From IMG/VR virus record IMGVR_UViG_3300028416_000004, positions 1 through 64,000 of that record: a DNA stretch of 64,000 nt; one strand, given 5' to 3'. The notes under the pieces were generated by a model. The model worked only from the letters and a program-made list of their open reading frames with translations, ran no database searches and was not told the origin of the DNA. Both the position numbers and the translations under genes were made by a program. Each line of letters starts with the position of its first letter. Position 1 is the first letter of the stretch. This document shows, piece by piece, positions 24,393 through 32,601 of this stretch. This stretch comes from a virus.

Positions 24393-25289
24393 ATGAGCAA
24401 AGCAATTTCATACAACGATGTAAAAATGATAGATAAAAAAGCTATCAAAATAGGTGATTCTACATTTGATAATTTTATTTCTAAACAAGGAGGTATTGAA
24501 TTAGGTACTATGATTGCATTGGCAGGTACTCCAGGAGCTGGTAAAACAACTCTTTGCAAAAAGATACAGAAAGATTTAAGTAAAAATGGAGACTCAATAT
24601 TTTTTTCTTTAGAAAGTAGAAAAAGTTCTGTTGCTAGACAAACAAAAAGAGTTAAAACTAGTGAAAGAGAAAAAATTTGTGATGTTGATGATTTTAATAG
24701 CTGGAGTTCATTTATAAGTTACATTCATCAAGAAAAACCTTTAATGGTTATAGTTGACTCTTTACAGCATGCTGCTAATTTACTTTCAAATGAAAATGGA
24801 AAACATAAGTATGATAATTACAAACAAATAATAAAAGACCTTTATGACTGGAAAGACATTAATGAAGGGATTGTAATATTAATCGTACAACTAAACAGCA
24901 AAGGTTCTGTAGAAGGCCCAATGGCTACAATTTTTGATGTAGATTGCCCTATTTTCTTAACAGCAAACCCTAAAACTGAAGAAAGAACAATGCATACTGA
25001 AAAAAATAGAATGGGTCCAGTTGGAAAAATATATTACGAATTTACAAGTAATGATAAATGTTTCAAATTTTCAACTGAAGAAGAATGGAGTTCTAAAAAC
25101 AATAATTCATCTGAATCTGAAAAATTAATTGAGGAAGCTTTTAAATTCATAAACTCTCTAAAGAAAAAGGATATTAAACTTTATAAAAAAATGAAATCTA
25201 AAATCTCTAAAATAGAATATAATAATGAATTAGAATATATTATAGAAATACTAACTATAACAAAAAAAGCTTCTTTTTATTTAAATTAA
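24393..25289 (+). CDS. RadA/Sms-like RecA-superfamily ATPase
   Basis: The 298-aa protein has Walker A GTPGAGKTT (45-53), a Walker B strand ending in VD (about 118-122), and EKNRMG at 203-208, matching the RadA signature KNRFG. It lacks the N-terminal zinc finger and the C-terminal Lon-like domain of cellular RadA, so it is a minimal motor domain with a helical tail. RadA promotes branch migration in recombination; the phage version may serve recombination-dependent replication. A RecB-like nuclease gene lies 1 kb downstream in the same direction. Confidence 0.8.
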   Translation: MSKAISYNDVKMIDKKAIKIGDSTFDNFISKQGGIELGTMIALAGTPGAGKTTLCKKIQKDLSKNGDSIFFSLESRKSSVARQTKRVKTSEREKICDVDDFNSWSSFISYIHQEKPLMVIVDSLQHAANLLSNENGKHKYDNYKQIIKDLYDWKDINEGIVILIVQLNSKGSVEGPMATIFDVDCPIFLTANPKTEERTMHTEKNRMGPVGKIYYEFTSNDKCFKFSTEEEWSSKNNNSSESEKLIEEAFKFINSLKKKDIKLYKKMKSKISKIEYNNELEYIIEILTITKKASFYLN

Positions 25290-25313
25290 TTTGTGTTTTT
25301 CAAAAAAATATTT

Positions 25314-25321
25314 TAATTTTG
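25314..25321 (+). promoter_or_regulatory. promoter with TTTG and TAATTTTG
   Basis: TTTG 25290-25293 and TAATTTTG 25314-25321 are 20 nt apart. ATG 25343 follows after 21 nt. It would drive the 25343-28338 cluster, including the RecB-like nuclease. Confidence 0.6.
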
Positions 25322-25342
25322 TTATTATTAAAAAATAAAAAA

Positions 25343-25570
25343 ATGAGTTTTAAAAAATTAACATTAAATGAGTTAAGACAAACAAAAGATTCTTATTATG
25401 AAAATGTCAATGAGCAAAAAAACAAAAATGCTTGTGATACAAAATTAAGAATTGAAGCAGAGAATTTTTTGTATGAAAACTTTTTTAATCTAAAATTAGA
25501 TTTGAAAAAATCACATTTCAATAATGTTGTTACAGCTTTAGTTGAATTTAATAAAATTAAAAGCATATAA
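25343..25570 (+). CDS. hypothetical small protein, 75 aa
   Basis: A helical, lysine- and asparagine-rich soluble protein. ATG 25343 is chosen because the upstream extension starts inside the promoter box. It heads a tightly spaced operon. The family is unknown. Confidence 0.6.
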   Translation: MSFKKLTLNELRQTKDSYYENVNEQKNKNACDTKLRIEAENFLYENFFNLKLDLKKSHFNNVVTALVEFNKIKSI

Positions 25571-25571
25571 A

Positions 25572-25985
25572 ATGAATATAGTTTTATTAAATATATGTAT
25601 AATTATATTTGTACATTTTTTATCAGATTTTGTATTCCAAACTAAAAGTATGATTAAAAATAAAAACAAAAACATATTTTGGCTATTAACACATGTTACA
25701 ACTTATACAACTATATTATTTTGGAGTTGGGTTTTTATAGTAAAACCAAAAATCGAAACAATTGAATCATATTTTATTCTTTACCACTCTTTATTTTTTA
25801 TGCATTTAATTGTAGATTTTATATTTGGAAAAATTAATCGTCATCTTTTAATGAAATCAAAATCTAGAAATTTAAAAAGAATTCAAAAAAATAAATATGA
25901 GCATAAGTTACTAATTTTAAGTGGAATAGAACAATTTATTTATATCACTTTTTTAATTATAATATATAACTATATAAACCTTTAG
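25572..25985 (+). CDS. DUF3307 family membrane protein
   Basis: The 137-aa protein from ATG 25572 starts with a membrane helix and contains HFLSDFVFQTKSMIKNK, the core of DUF3307 (H-x-L-x-D-F-x-x-Q). Further membrane segments follow, and the C-terminus ends in one. DUF3307 proteins are small membrane proteins of unknown role, frequent in phages and mobile elements. It begins 1 nt after the previous stop. Confidence 0.75.
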   Translation: MNIVLLNICIIIFVHFLSDFVFQTKSMIKNKNKNIFWLLTHVTTYTTILFWSWVFIVKPKIETIESYFILYHSLFFMHLIVDFIFGKINRHLLMKSKSRNLKRIQKNKYEHKLLILSGIEQFIYITFLIIIYNYINL

Positions 25986-25988
25986 ACT

Positions 25989-26258
25989 ATGAAAGTTGTA
26001 TGTATAGATGATAAAAATAAGCCTTTAGATATTCCAAATCACAAATGGATTAAAGAAAAACAAACTTATACAATATCAAAAGTTGTTAGAATGAAATTAC
26101 AAAACAACGAATTGGGAGTTGAGCTAGAAGAGATAGATTTAACAGATTGTTTTCCTTATAATTATTTTTCACTTAAAAGATTTGCACCAATAGAACCAGA
26201 AAACCTACTAGAAAAAGAAAGGATAAAAACTTTAGAAATAGAAGAAGAATTAAAATAA
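25989..26258 (+). CDS. hypothetical small protein, SH3-like, 89 aa
   Basis: The order CIDDKNKP, HKWIKEKQTYTISKV, GVELEEIDL and YFSLKRFAPI suggests a small beta-barrel like a family of uncharacterised phage proteins. Its stop overlaps the start of the nuclease gene by 1 nt. Confidence 0.6.
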   Translation: MKVVCIDDKNKPLDIPNHKWIKEKQTYTISKVVRMKLQNNELGVELEEIDLTDCFPYNYFSLKRFAPIEPENLLEKERIKTLEIEEELK

Positions 26259-28114
26259 TGGATTTAAAACTAATATCGCAAGAAATAAAAGAAATAGTTT
26301 CTGAAAAGCAAAAAGAATTATCTTTAACTTTCGTAGAAGATACACATACATATTACATGAAAAACTTACAAGGTGAAATCGTAAGTGATTTTCCTTCAGT
26401 TTCAACTGTGTTAAAAAGTTTCTATACACCTTTTGATGCAACAACAACAAAAAGTTTTAAAAATTGTGAAGGAGACCCAATTAAAGAACAGGCTTTACTA
26501 AAAGAATGGGCTGATACTGGCGTTTATGCTTCACATATGGGAAGTAGAGTTCACTTTATTTTAGAAAAACACTTAGTAGACCTGTACGGCTCTTATAAAG
26601 ATGTTAGACAACCTATATTTGATTGTGACGAACAACAAATACAAGATGGTGACAATATGATTAAGGCTGGTAAATCTTTTGTAGATTTAATGCATTCTAG
26701 GGGAGCTGTTTTACTAGATACAGAAATGGTATTAGGAAGTTCTGAATTAGGCTACACTGGTCAACCTGATAAAGTTTGGTTAATAAACGGAAAAGAAGGA
26801 GATGTAGGTTTGGTAATTACAGATTGGAAAGGGTTGCCACTGGACACCCCAATACTAACTGGTGGTGGTTGGAAAACTATGGGTACCCTCACTAAAGAAG
26901 ATAAGGTTTATGACAAGGATGGCAATTTAGTTGATATCATGAATATCTCCCAAATTAAGAATAAAAAATGTCTTAAAATGGTTTTTGATAATGGTGATGA
27001 AATTGTATCTGATTTTGAACACAGATGGTTGGTCTATACAACACAAGATGGTGTCAAGAAAGAACGGGTAATGACAACACAAGAGATTAAAGATTATAAC
27101 GACTCTTTAGGTAAGAGATATTCACATAAGATATTAAAAATCGACAACCCCAAACCCTTGAATAATTCAAAGGTAGATTTACCTATTGACCCTTATGTAT
27201 TGGGTGTGTGGTTAGGTGATGGTCATAGTATAGATGCTAAGATTACTCAAGCTAACGAAGAAGTGTGGGAAGAAATTAAAAAAAGAGGTTATGAGGTGGG
27301 TGATGATTTATCACAGAGTGGTTGTGGTAAAGCAACTACTAGAATTATATTCGGCCTACAGGGTAAATTAAAAGAAAATAATTTATTAAAAAATAAACAT
27401 ATTCCAGAAATTTTCTTATTATCGTCATATGAACAAAGGTTAGATTTATTAAGAGGGTTAATGGATAGTGATGGAACGTATAGCAAAAGTAGAAATAGGT
27501 TCGTAATGGAGAGTACAAGAGAGAATCAAGTTGATTATTTTAACATGTTAGTTTCTTCATTAGGTGTTAAAGTTAGTAAAAGTAGTTTCACTAAAAAATT
27601 AAGTTATACCGACAAAAATGTTGTTTGTTATAGGAGTTCGTTTATTACAACAGAATTCAACCCATTCTTATGTAGAAATAAAGATTTAGAGGTTAACTGT
27701 AAAAAAGATAAAAGAACATATAGGACAATAGTTTCAATTGAAGAAGTTGAATCAGTACCAACTAAGTGTATTGAAGTGAATAGTCCATCCAGTACTTTTT
27801 TATGTGGTCATAATTTACTTGTTACTCATAATACGAATAAACCTAAAAATTTTGTACCCCAATTTTATACAAAAAAAATGTTACACCCCTTCGAAGACTA
27901 TGATGATACAGCTTTAGGTCACTATTTTGTACAATTACCTTTATATGCAAAGTTGCTTTTAAAAATGCTTGAAGGTTCTAAATATGAAAATATCCCTTTA
28001 TTAGGGGGGATAGTGGTTTTACTTACAAATAAAGGTGAATTTAAAGAATTTAGAATACCTAAAGAGATTTTAAATATAATTTCTCAACTAAACATAAAAC
28101 ATTACTTAAAATGA
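26258..28114 (+). CDS. RecB-like PD-(D/E)xK nuclease with in-frame intein
   Basis: The 618-aa precursor contains an extein of about 284 aa with RecB/Cas4-type motifs: His99 (SRVHFILEK), GQPD with Asp171, ITDWK with Asp189 and Lys191, and, beyond the intein, VQLPLYAKLL (the Q-x-x-x-Y motif). The intein (residues 192-525) is inserted right after the catalytic lysine, so the nuclease is probably inactive until splicing. Such nucleases process DNA ends in phage recombination. The gene overlaps its neighbours by 1-4 nt on both sides. The nuclease class is confident; the substrate is unknown. Confidence 0.85.
   Translation: MDLKLISQEIKEIVSEKQKELSLTFVEDTHTYYMKNLQGEIVSDFPSVSTVLKSFYTPFDATTTKSFKNCEGDPIKEQALLKEWADTGVYASHMGSRVHFILEKHLVDLYGSYKDVRQPIFDCDEQQIQDGDNMIKAGKSFVDLMHSRGAVLLDTEMVLGSSELGYTGQPDKVWLINGKEGDVGLVITDWKGLPLDTPILTGGGWKTMGTLTKEDKVYDKDGNLVDIMNISQIKNKKCLKMVFDNGDEIVSDFEHRWLVYTTQDGVKKERVMTTQEIKDYNDSLGKRYSHKILKIDNPKPLNNSKVDLPIDPYVLGVWLGDGHSIDAKITQANEEVWEEIKKRGYEVGDDLSQSGCGKATTRIIFGLQGKLKENNLLKNKHIPEIFLLSSYEQRLDLLRGLMDSDGTYSKSRNRFVMESTRENQVDYFNMLVSSLGVKVSKSSFTKKLSYTDKNVVCYRSSFITTEFNPFLCRNKDLEVNCKKDKRTYRTIVSIEEVESVPTKCIEVNSPSSTFLCGHNLLVTHNTNKPKNFVPQFYTKKMLHPFEDYDDTALGHYFVQLPLYAKLLLKMLEGSKYENIPLLGGIVVLLTNKGEFKEFRIPKEILNIISQLNIKHYLK
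26831..27832 (+). mobile_element. intein with LAGLIDADG endonuclease, probable class 3
   Basis: Residues 192-525 of the precursor form an intein. Block A reads GLPLDTPILT with Gly instead of the usual Cys1. Block B has HRW (His255, Trp257). The two LAGLIDADG motifs are VLGVWLGDG (314-322) and LLRGLMDSDG (397-406). Block F has KCIEV with Cys504, and block G ends VTHN (Thr523, His524, Asn525), followed by extein Thr526. Trp at B:12, Cys at F:4 and Thr at G:5 with no N-terminal nucleophile is the class 3 (WCT) signature. Base composition is less AT-rich than in the host gene, pointing to recent arrival. Confidence 0.85.
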
Positions 28115-28338
28115 TAGACTTTTCAGAATGTCAACAAATATTATTAAATAAAGGTTTTATTATAGAAAAAAAAGAAAATTTTTTAAATTATTTTATTGTA
28201 ATTTTCAAAAAAAAAGATATTAAAATATCTTTAAAAGTTTTAATAGGAGGATATATATCAGAATCTCACTTAATAAGCAAAGATTTAAATTTATCTCTTA
28301 AAACATTAAATACAAGTTCATTCCTTAATTTTATATAA
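28111..28338 (+). CDS. hypothetical small protein, 75 aa
   Basis: The start overlaps the end of the nuclease gene (ATGA overlap), so translation is coupled. It is a hydrophobic and lysine-rich mixed alpha/beta protein of unknown family. Confidence 0.6.
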   Translation: MIDFSECQQILLNKGFIIEKKENFLNYFIVIFKKKDIKISLKVLIGGYISESHLISKDLNLSLKTLNTSSFLNFI

Positions 28339-28388
28339 AAAAAAATTTGATTTTAATAAAAATTAATTATTTATAATTAAAATCAAAC

Positions 28389-28964
28389 ATGAATAACAAA
28401 GAGCAACTTTTATATAGATTTAGAAAATTGCAAACTGTATTTTCTGTTATTCTTTTCTTTTTTATATTAATATTCTTCTTAACAACAACAAAATTAGATA
28501 TTAGAGAAATACAAATTTCTCATTGGGGTGTTTTAGAAAGTTTTGGTTGGATTTTTAACTATGGTTTAATAATTGTATCATTAACTACATTTTTTAATGC
28601 TTTTCATTATATAAAAAACCACAATAGAATTATTTCAAAGAAAATTCATTTTTTAACCTTTGGATTAACATCTTTATTTCTTTTTTTTGTAGGTTTTTTC
28701 CCAGTAAATGAACATCAAAACCTTCATAACATCTTTGCTTTTTCATACTTCTTTTCTTATCCCCTATCTATCTTCTTTCTTTCTCACATAAACAGAAAAA
28801 ATATTATTTACAAAGAATGGCTATCTCATTTAACAATCTCTTCTATTATGATTGTACTACCATTAATTTTAATTAACTTTTTTAATGGTATGGCTATTCC
28901 AGAAATTGCTCACACACTAATAGTTATGTTTTGGAATATTAAAATACTAATGAAAATTAATTGA
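28389..28964 (+). CDS. DUF998-like multi-pass membrane protein, 191 aa
   Basis: About six membrane segments with VGFFPVNEHQNLHNIFAF near the middle, which resembles DUF998-type membrane proteins (G-x-F-P ... L-H). This assignment is moderate. Such proteins are of unknown function and more common in cells than in phages. Confidence 0.65.
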   Translation: MNNKEQLLYRFRKLQTVFSVILFFFILIFFLTTTKLDIREIQISHWGVLESFGWIFNYGLIIVSLTTFFNAFHYIKNHNRIISKKIHFLTFGLTSLFLFFVGFFPVNEHQNLHNIFAFSYFFSYPLSIFFLSHINRKNIIYKEWLSHLTISSIMIVLPLILINFFNGMAIPEIAHTLIVMFWNIKILMKIN

Positions 28965-29019
28965 TAAATAAATTTATTCAATATTTATTTAACAAAACAA
29001 CTAAAAACACAAAAAAAAA

Positions 29020-29244
29020 ATGCAATTACCACAAATAACATTTAAAGAATTTTTAAAAAACCCCATTATAGCTTTATTATTTATGTCTCTTATGGCTGTA
29101 GGTTATTTATATTTTGATAACAAAACAACCTTAACAAGTCAAATAACAGACTTACAAAAAGAAATTAAAGTTTTAAAAAAGGATTATAAAGAACTAAATG
29201 ATAAATTTATAGATGTAATAAGTAAAATTAAAGATAATGAATAA
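29020..29244 (+). CDS. small membrane coiled-coil protein, spanin-like, 74 aa
   Basis: One N-terminal membrane helix (about 15-32) is followed by a coiled coil (TTLTSQITDLQKEIKVLKKD). Its end overlaps the start of the next gene by 8 nt, and that gene is also one membrane helix plus coiled coil. This layout resembles inner-membrane spanins or holin accessories, but no lysin is adjacent, so the role is inferred only. Confidence 0.6.
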   Translation: MQLPQITFKEFLKNPIIALLFMSLMAVGYLYFDNKTTLTSQITDLQKEIKVLKKDYKELNDKFIDVISKIKDNE

Positions 29245-29671
29245 CAAATTGAAAAATACATTAATTGTTTTAGCTGGGATGGTTTTATTATTTTTTTCTA
29301 TCAGCTTACTAAAATCAAAAAAAGAAAATAAACAATTAATCAATGATGAGATAAAACTTTTACACAAAAATAAAAATAACATTTTAGATATGGCAGATGA
29401 AGCTATGGAAACATTTGAAGAAATGGAACACGAAAACGACTCTCTAAAAGAATTATCTAAAAACAAACAGGTAAAAACAAAATATATCATTAAAAAAATA
29501 GAAACTTCACCAAAAGACTCTATAATTTATCAAATTAAAACAAAAGATTCTATTATATACAACACTGTAACAGAAACTATTTTAATAGTTGATACTAATA
29601 TTATTTATGATACAATCAAAATAAAAATTGAACCTAAAAAAGATAAAAAATTAAAATTATTTAACAAATAA
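29237..29671 (+). CDS. membrane-anchored coiled-coil protein, spanin-like, 144 aa
   Basis: A membrane helix (about 9-26) is followed by a charged helix and then a beta-rich tail repeating KDSIIYQIKTKDSIIYNT. It overlaps the preceding gene by 8 nt and is convergent with the ParB-like gene 3 nt away. An i-spanin-like role is possible but not proven. Confidence 0.6.
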   Translation: MNNKLKNTLIVLAGMVLLFFSISLLKSKKENKQLINDEIKLLHKNKNNILDMADEAMETFEEMEHENDSLKELSKNKQVKTKYIIKKIETSPKDSIIYQIKTKDSIIYNTVTETILIVDTNIIYDTIKIKIEPKKDKKLKLFNK

Positions 29672-29674
29672 TAA

Positions 29675-30280
29675 TTAGCTAATTTGCTTTTTTAATTCTT
29701 TTATATTTGGCTTTCTACCTTCGCTATCAATCACAAGAACTGGCAATTCGCTTATTCCTATTTTTTTTGCCGCATAAGCCCTGTGTCTACCATCATGGTC
29801 AATAATTTGATTATCACTTAAATACAAAGTTGGGGGGTCAATCTTTTTATCTTTTGTCATCATTTTAGATAAATCATCTATATTCTCTAAAGACTCTTCA
29901 TCTAACTCTAACTTTTTAACTAATGATAGATATTTTTTAGGAGTCATATAAATAATTAAACCATTTCTTTGTTTATAATCTGTATCTCCATATAATGGTG
30001 GGTCTTCAATTGGATATTGCTTCACTTCTTGTATACCTTCAGCACTTTCCTGTTCGCCACTAGACTCCCCATCTCCTTCACCAGAAGATGTTGTTACTGT
30101 ATTAAAAAAAATATGTGAATCATTTTTAGAAGTCTGTTTGGGTGCATCATTTTGATTTCCTAAATATCCATATCCACTTTGTTTTTTTTGAACTTCAGAA
30201 GCTCCTCCTGGCAGCCTTTCAACTTCAGTTGAAACAATTTCAGATATAATTTCTCTTATTATTCTTCTTATCTCTTTCAT
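29675..30280 (-). CDS. protein with helical leader and C-terminal ParB/Srx-like domain, 201 aa
   Basis: The N-terminus MKEIRRIIREIISEIVSTEV is a short amphipathic helix like those beginning several other proteins here (38096, 60493, 62766). A disordered Ser/Gly/Glu linker (about 30-90) follows. The C-terminal part has IIDHDGRHRAYAAKKIGISELPVLVI, the ParB/sulfiredoxin-type D-G-x-H-R motif. ParB-like domains can bind or cut DNA or hydrolyse CTP. A leader plus disordered linker would suit a protein packed in the virion. The role is an inference. Confidence 0.7.
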   Translation of the reverse strand: MKEIRRIIREIISEIVSTEVERLPGGASEVQKKQSGYGYLGNQNDAPKQTSKNDSHIFFNTVTTSSGEGDGESSGEQESAEGIQEVKQYPIEDPPLYGDTDYKQRNGLIIYMTPKKYLSLVKKLELDEESLENIDDLSKMMTKDKKIDPPTLYLSDNQIIDHDGRHRAYAAKKIGISELPVLVIDSEGRKPNIKELKKQIS

Positions 30281-30295
30281 ATATATAAATATAAA

Positions 30296-30838
30296 TTAAA
30301 TTATAGTTAAATAAACTTTCGCAGTATTATATGCATCATAGTAAGCACTATGAATCTGTCCCTCAAAATCTAAATTCATTAACTTCAAAGCATTTTCAAC
30401 GCTGTACATTCTATTTTTAGATTGATATTCTGAAAATTCTTTCTGCAAATTTATATACTTATTCGAAAAAGGAAATGACATATTTTTAATTTCACATTCT
30501 TTAATCAAATGTCTTTTATCGTAATCACCCCAACTACCCCAATAATTATCTTTCAAATCATATTTACTATCAATCAAATTAAAAGCTTGAATAATGTTAA
30601 TTCCTTTATTATCAACATCTTTTTGAGTTATACCTGTTAGCTGTGTACAAAATTTACTAATATTAGAAAATTCTGGTTTTATTAAATAACTGTCTTTTTT
30701 GGTAATTTTTTGTTTTTTTAAATCAATTTCAACTATCCCTATTTCTAAAATTTCTTGAACCATATTCTTTGGAGGTCTACCTCTCCAACAGGTAAATTCA
30801 AAATCAACAACAAATAAAAAATCACTTTTTAAAATCAT
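30296..30838 (-). CDS. DEDDh 3'-5' exonuclease, ERI1/KapD-like
   Basis: The 180-aa protein has the DnaQ-fold motifs: VVDFEFTC (Asp12, Glu14), QLTGITQKDV, WGDYDKRHL (Asp) and HSAYYDAYNTA (His and Asp). The DFEFTCW form of motif I is typical of ERI1/KapD-type exonucleases that trim RNA or structured 3' ends, rather than polymerase proofreading domains. It probably degrades single-stranded RNA or DNA. It lies next to the ParB-like gene in the same direction, 15 nt apart. Confidence 0.85.
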   Translation of the reverse strand: MILKSDFLFVVDFEFTCWRGRPPKNMVQEILEIGIVEIDLKKQKITKKDSYLIKPEFSNISKFCTQLTGITQKDVDNKGINIIQAFNLIDSKYDLKDNYWGSWGDYDKRHLIKECEIKNMSFPFSNKYINLQKEFSEYQSKNRMYSVENALKLMNLDFEGQIHSAYYDAYNTAKVYLTII

Positions 30839-30921
30839 ATTTCTCTAAATAATAGGTAATATTAAATAGCTTTCATTAATTATTATCAGTTTTTTTGTTT
30901 ATTTATTATAAAACCACAAAA

Positions 30922-31164
30922 ATGAAAGAGCAACACCAAAATGATAAAAACTCTATAAAAAAAAAGAGTTCTGAGATAAAAATAATAATTGAAAAATATC
31001 AAAAAACTTTAGAGGAAATACAGAATGAATGTGAACATAAGCCAATTTTAAAATTAATTATAGAAAATGGCTGTTCCTCAAAAGTTTTGAGAATAGTTTG
31101 TGATAATTGTGATAAAATAATAGGATATCCTTCAAATGAAGATAAAAATAGCTTAACTAATTAA
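30922..31164 (+). CDS. small protein with possible zinc-binding tail, 80 aa
   Basis: From ATG 30922 a charged helix is followed by CEHKP and IVCDNCDKIIGYPS. The C-x-H and C-x-x-C arrangement would suit a small zinc knuckle. Its 3' end overlaps the convergent gene by 8 nt. The function is unknown. Confidence 0.55.
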   Translation: MKEQHQNDKNSIKKKSSEIKIIIEKYQKTLEEIQNECEHKPILKLIIENGCSSKVLRIVCDNCDKIIGYPSNEDKNSLTN

Positions 31165-31669
31165 AATAATTTTTTTCTAATATACTTTCAAAATCTTTTT
31201 TAACCTTATTTGCATACTTTAAAATATTATATTCAAGTTTATTTTGAATGTCTAAAGTAGACTTTTCAAATTTAGATTCTTCAACCAAATCATTTACAAC
31301 AACACCTATATACATCATACATAAATTATCTAATTCATCATAATCTGTTCTTAAGTTAGAGATGAAAGGTTTATTTGAAACTATGAAATAATTATTTTCT
31401 AAATTTTTTAATAAATCATAAGAATAGTCAACATTCTTTTTAGAACTAAACATAGGTTTGCTAACATCAAAAAATATATAACAATAATAGCTAACATTAT
31501 ATGCTTTTTTAGTTTTTTGCAAATTTATTTCCCTAAATAAAAGTAACTCTTTAGTTTTAAAAACAATCTCCTCATTTTTGCTATTGTTATAAATCCTATA
31601 AGAATTATCTAAAAGTTTCTGGAAAGATTTTTTTATTTTAATATTTTTTTCTATTAATAAAAATTTCAT
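31157..31669 (-). CDS. hypothetical protein, 170 aa
   Basis: The start is taken at ATG 31669. A CAAATATA box (complement of TATATTTG) lies 5 nt upstream at 31675-31682, so the longer frame would start inside the promoter. The protein is soluble, lysine-rich and helical, with no recognised motif. Confidence 0.6.
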   Translation of the reverse strand: MKFLLIEKNIKIKKSFQKLLDNSYRIYNNSKNEEIVFKTKELLLFREINLQKTKKAYNVSYYCYIFFDVSKPMFSSKKNVDYSYDLLKNLENNYFIVSNKPFISNLRTDYDELDNLCMMYIGVVVNDLVEESKFEKSTLDIQNKLEYNILKYANKVKKDFESILEKNYFN

Positions 31670-31674
31670 ATGTA

Positions 31675-31682
31675 CAAATATA
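31675..31682 (-). promoter_or_regulatory. -7 box on minus strand, nearly leaderless
   Basis: On the minus strand this reads TATATTTG and ends 5 nt before the ATG at 31669. No clear -33 element is visible. Confidence 0.45.
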
Positions 31683-31737
31683 ATAAACATTTAAAAAAAA
31701 AGTAAATTATATGCTTTGTTTTTTATAATTAATAGTT

Positions 31738-31745
31738 TATATTTG
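31738..31745 (+). promoter_or_regulatory. promoter with TTTG and TATATTTG
   Basis: TTTG 31715-31718 and TATATTTG 31738-31745 are 19 nt apart, 21 nt before ATG 31767. It probably drives the rhomboid-ClpP-deformylase operon. Confidence 0.65.
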
Positions 31746-31766
31746 CTTTAATTAATAGAAATTGAA

Positions 31767-32600
31767 ATGATTTTTAAGAATTTATCTAACAAAGGATTTA
31801 ATAATATAGTATTTTTAAATTTAGTGTTTTTTTTAATAATAAAAACATTAATGTTAACAAATGCTAACACAGAAGTTATAGACAATATAACATTAAACTC
31901 AAATATGACACAAACACTTAGGCATTTTTGGGTTATAATAACTAGTATGTTTATACACTTAAACTTTTTAGAGCTATTAATTAATGTATATTATTTTTAT
32001 TTTTTTGTAAACTTAATTTCACAAAAACTAAACAGCACTTCACTGGTTGCTTTGTATTTTTTTGGTTGTTTGAGCGGTTCTTTATTTTATTTTCTATTAA
32101 ATCAACCTCATTTTATAGGTATAACAGCTTCTAGTGGAATTTTTTCTATTATCACCTATTCAGCAATTAACAATTGGAATAAAAAAGTAAATTTTATTGG
32201 TACTATAAAAGTACAGTGGATTTTCTTATTTTTAGTCTCTTTAAGCATTTATGCTGGCTTCAGAAATAGTAACGAAATGGGAATAAATCATATTGGAGGT
32301 ATTTTATTTGGCTTTATGTATACACTTATCTTAAAATATAAAAACATAAACTTAGGAGCTTTTATTAACAAATCAAAACCAAACAGACAAACAAATAACA
32401 ACACAAAAAATACTGGATTTAGAGGTGGTTTAGACAGAAGAGATATTGATTCTAAAAACATTGCCATTCACAACTTTAAAAATAAAGAAGATTTAGAAGA
32501 AGAAATGGATAAACTGTTATCTAGAGTTAAAAAAATTGGATATGACAATTTAAACGAAGAAGACAAACAAAGACTTTTAGAGTTAAGCAAAAAAATATAA
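31767..32600 (+). CDS. rhomboid-family intramembrane serine protease
   Basis: The 277-aa protein has about six membrane segments. The first loop has SMFIHLNFLELLINV, the rhomboid H-x-x-x-x-H/N pattern. Catalytic Ser123 lies in TASSGIF (the family G-x-S-G with Ala for the first Gly), and His175 in INHIGG. The cytoplasmic tail ends KIGYDNLNEEDKQRLLELS, a tail typical of Bacteroidetes rhomboids. Rhomboids cut membrane proteins within the bilayer. It heads a run of quality-control genes (small acidic protein, ClpP, deformylase) 1-20 nt apart, so it may help remodel host membrane proteins. Confidence 0.87.
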   Translation: MIFKNLSNKGFNNIVFLNLVFFLIIKTLMLTNANTEVIDNITLNSNMTQTLRHFWVIITSMFIHLNFLELLINVYYFYFFVNLISQKLNSTSLVALYFFGCLSGSLFYFLLNQPHFIGITASSGIFSIITYSAINNWNKKVNFIGTIKVQWIFLFLVSLSIYAGFRNSNEMGINHIGGILFGFMYTLILKYKNINLGAFINKSKPNRQTNNNTKNTGFRGGLDRRDIDSKNIAIHNFKNKEDLEEEMDKLLSRVKKIGYDNLNEEDKQRLLELSKKI

Positions 32601-32601
32601 T

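Noticed and set aside
24362-24559. Antisense frame with proline-rich start at the RadA-like gene
   Set aside because: It overlaps the start of the Walker A-containing gene and has no support.
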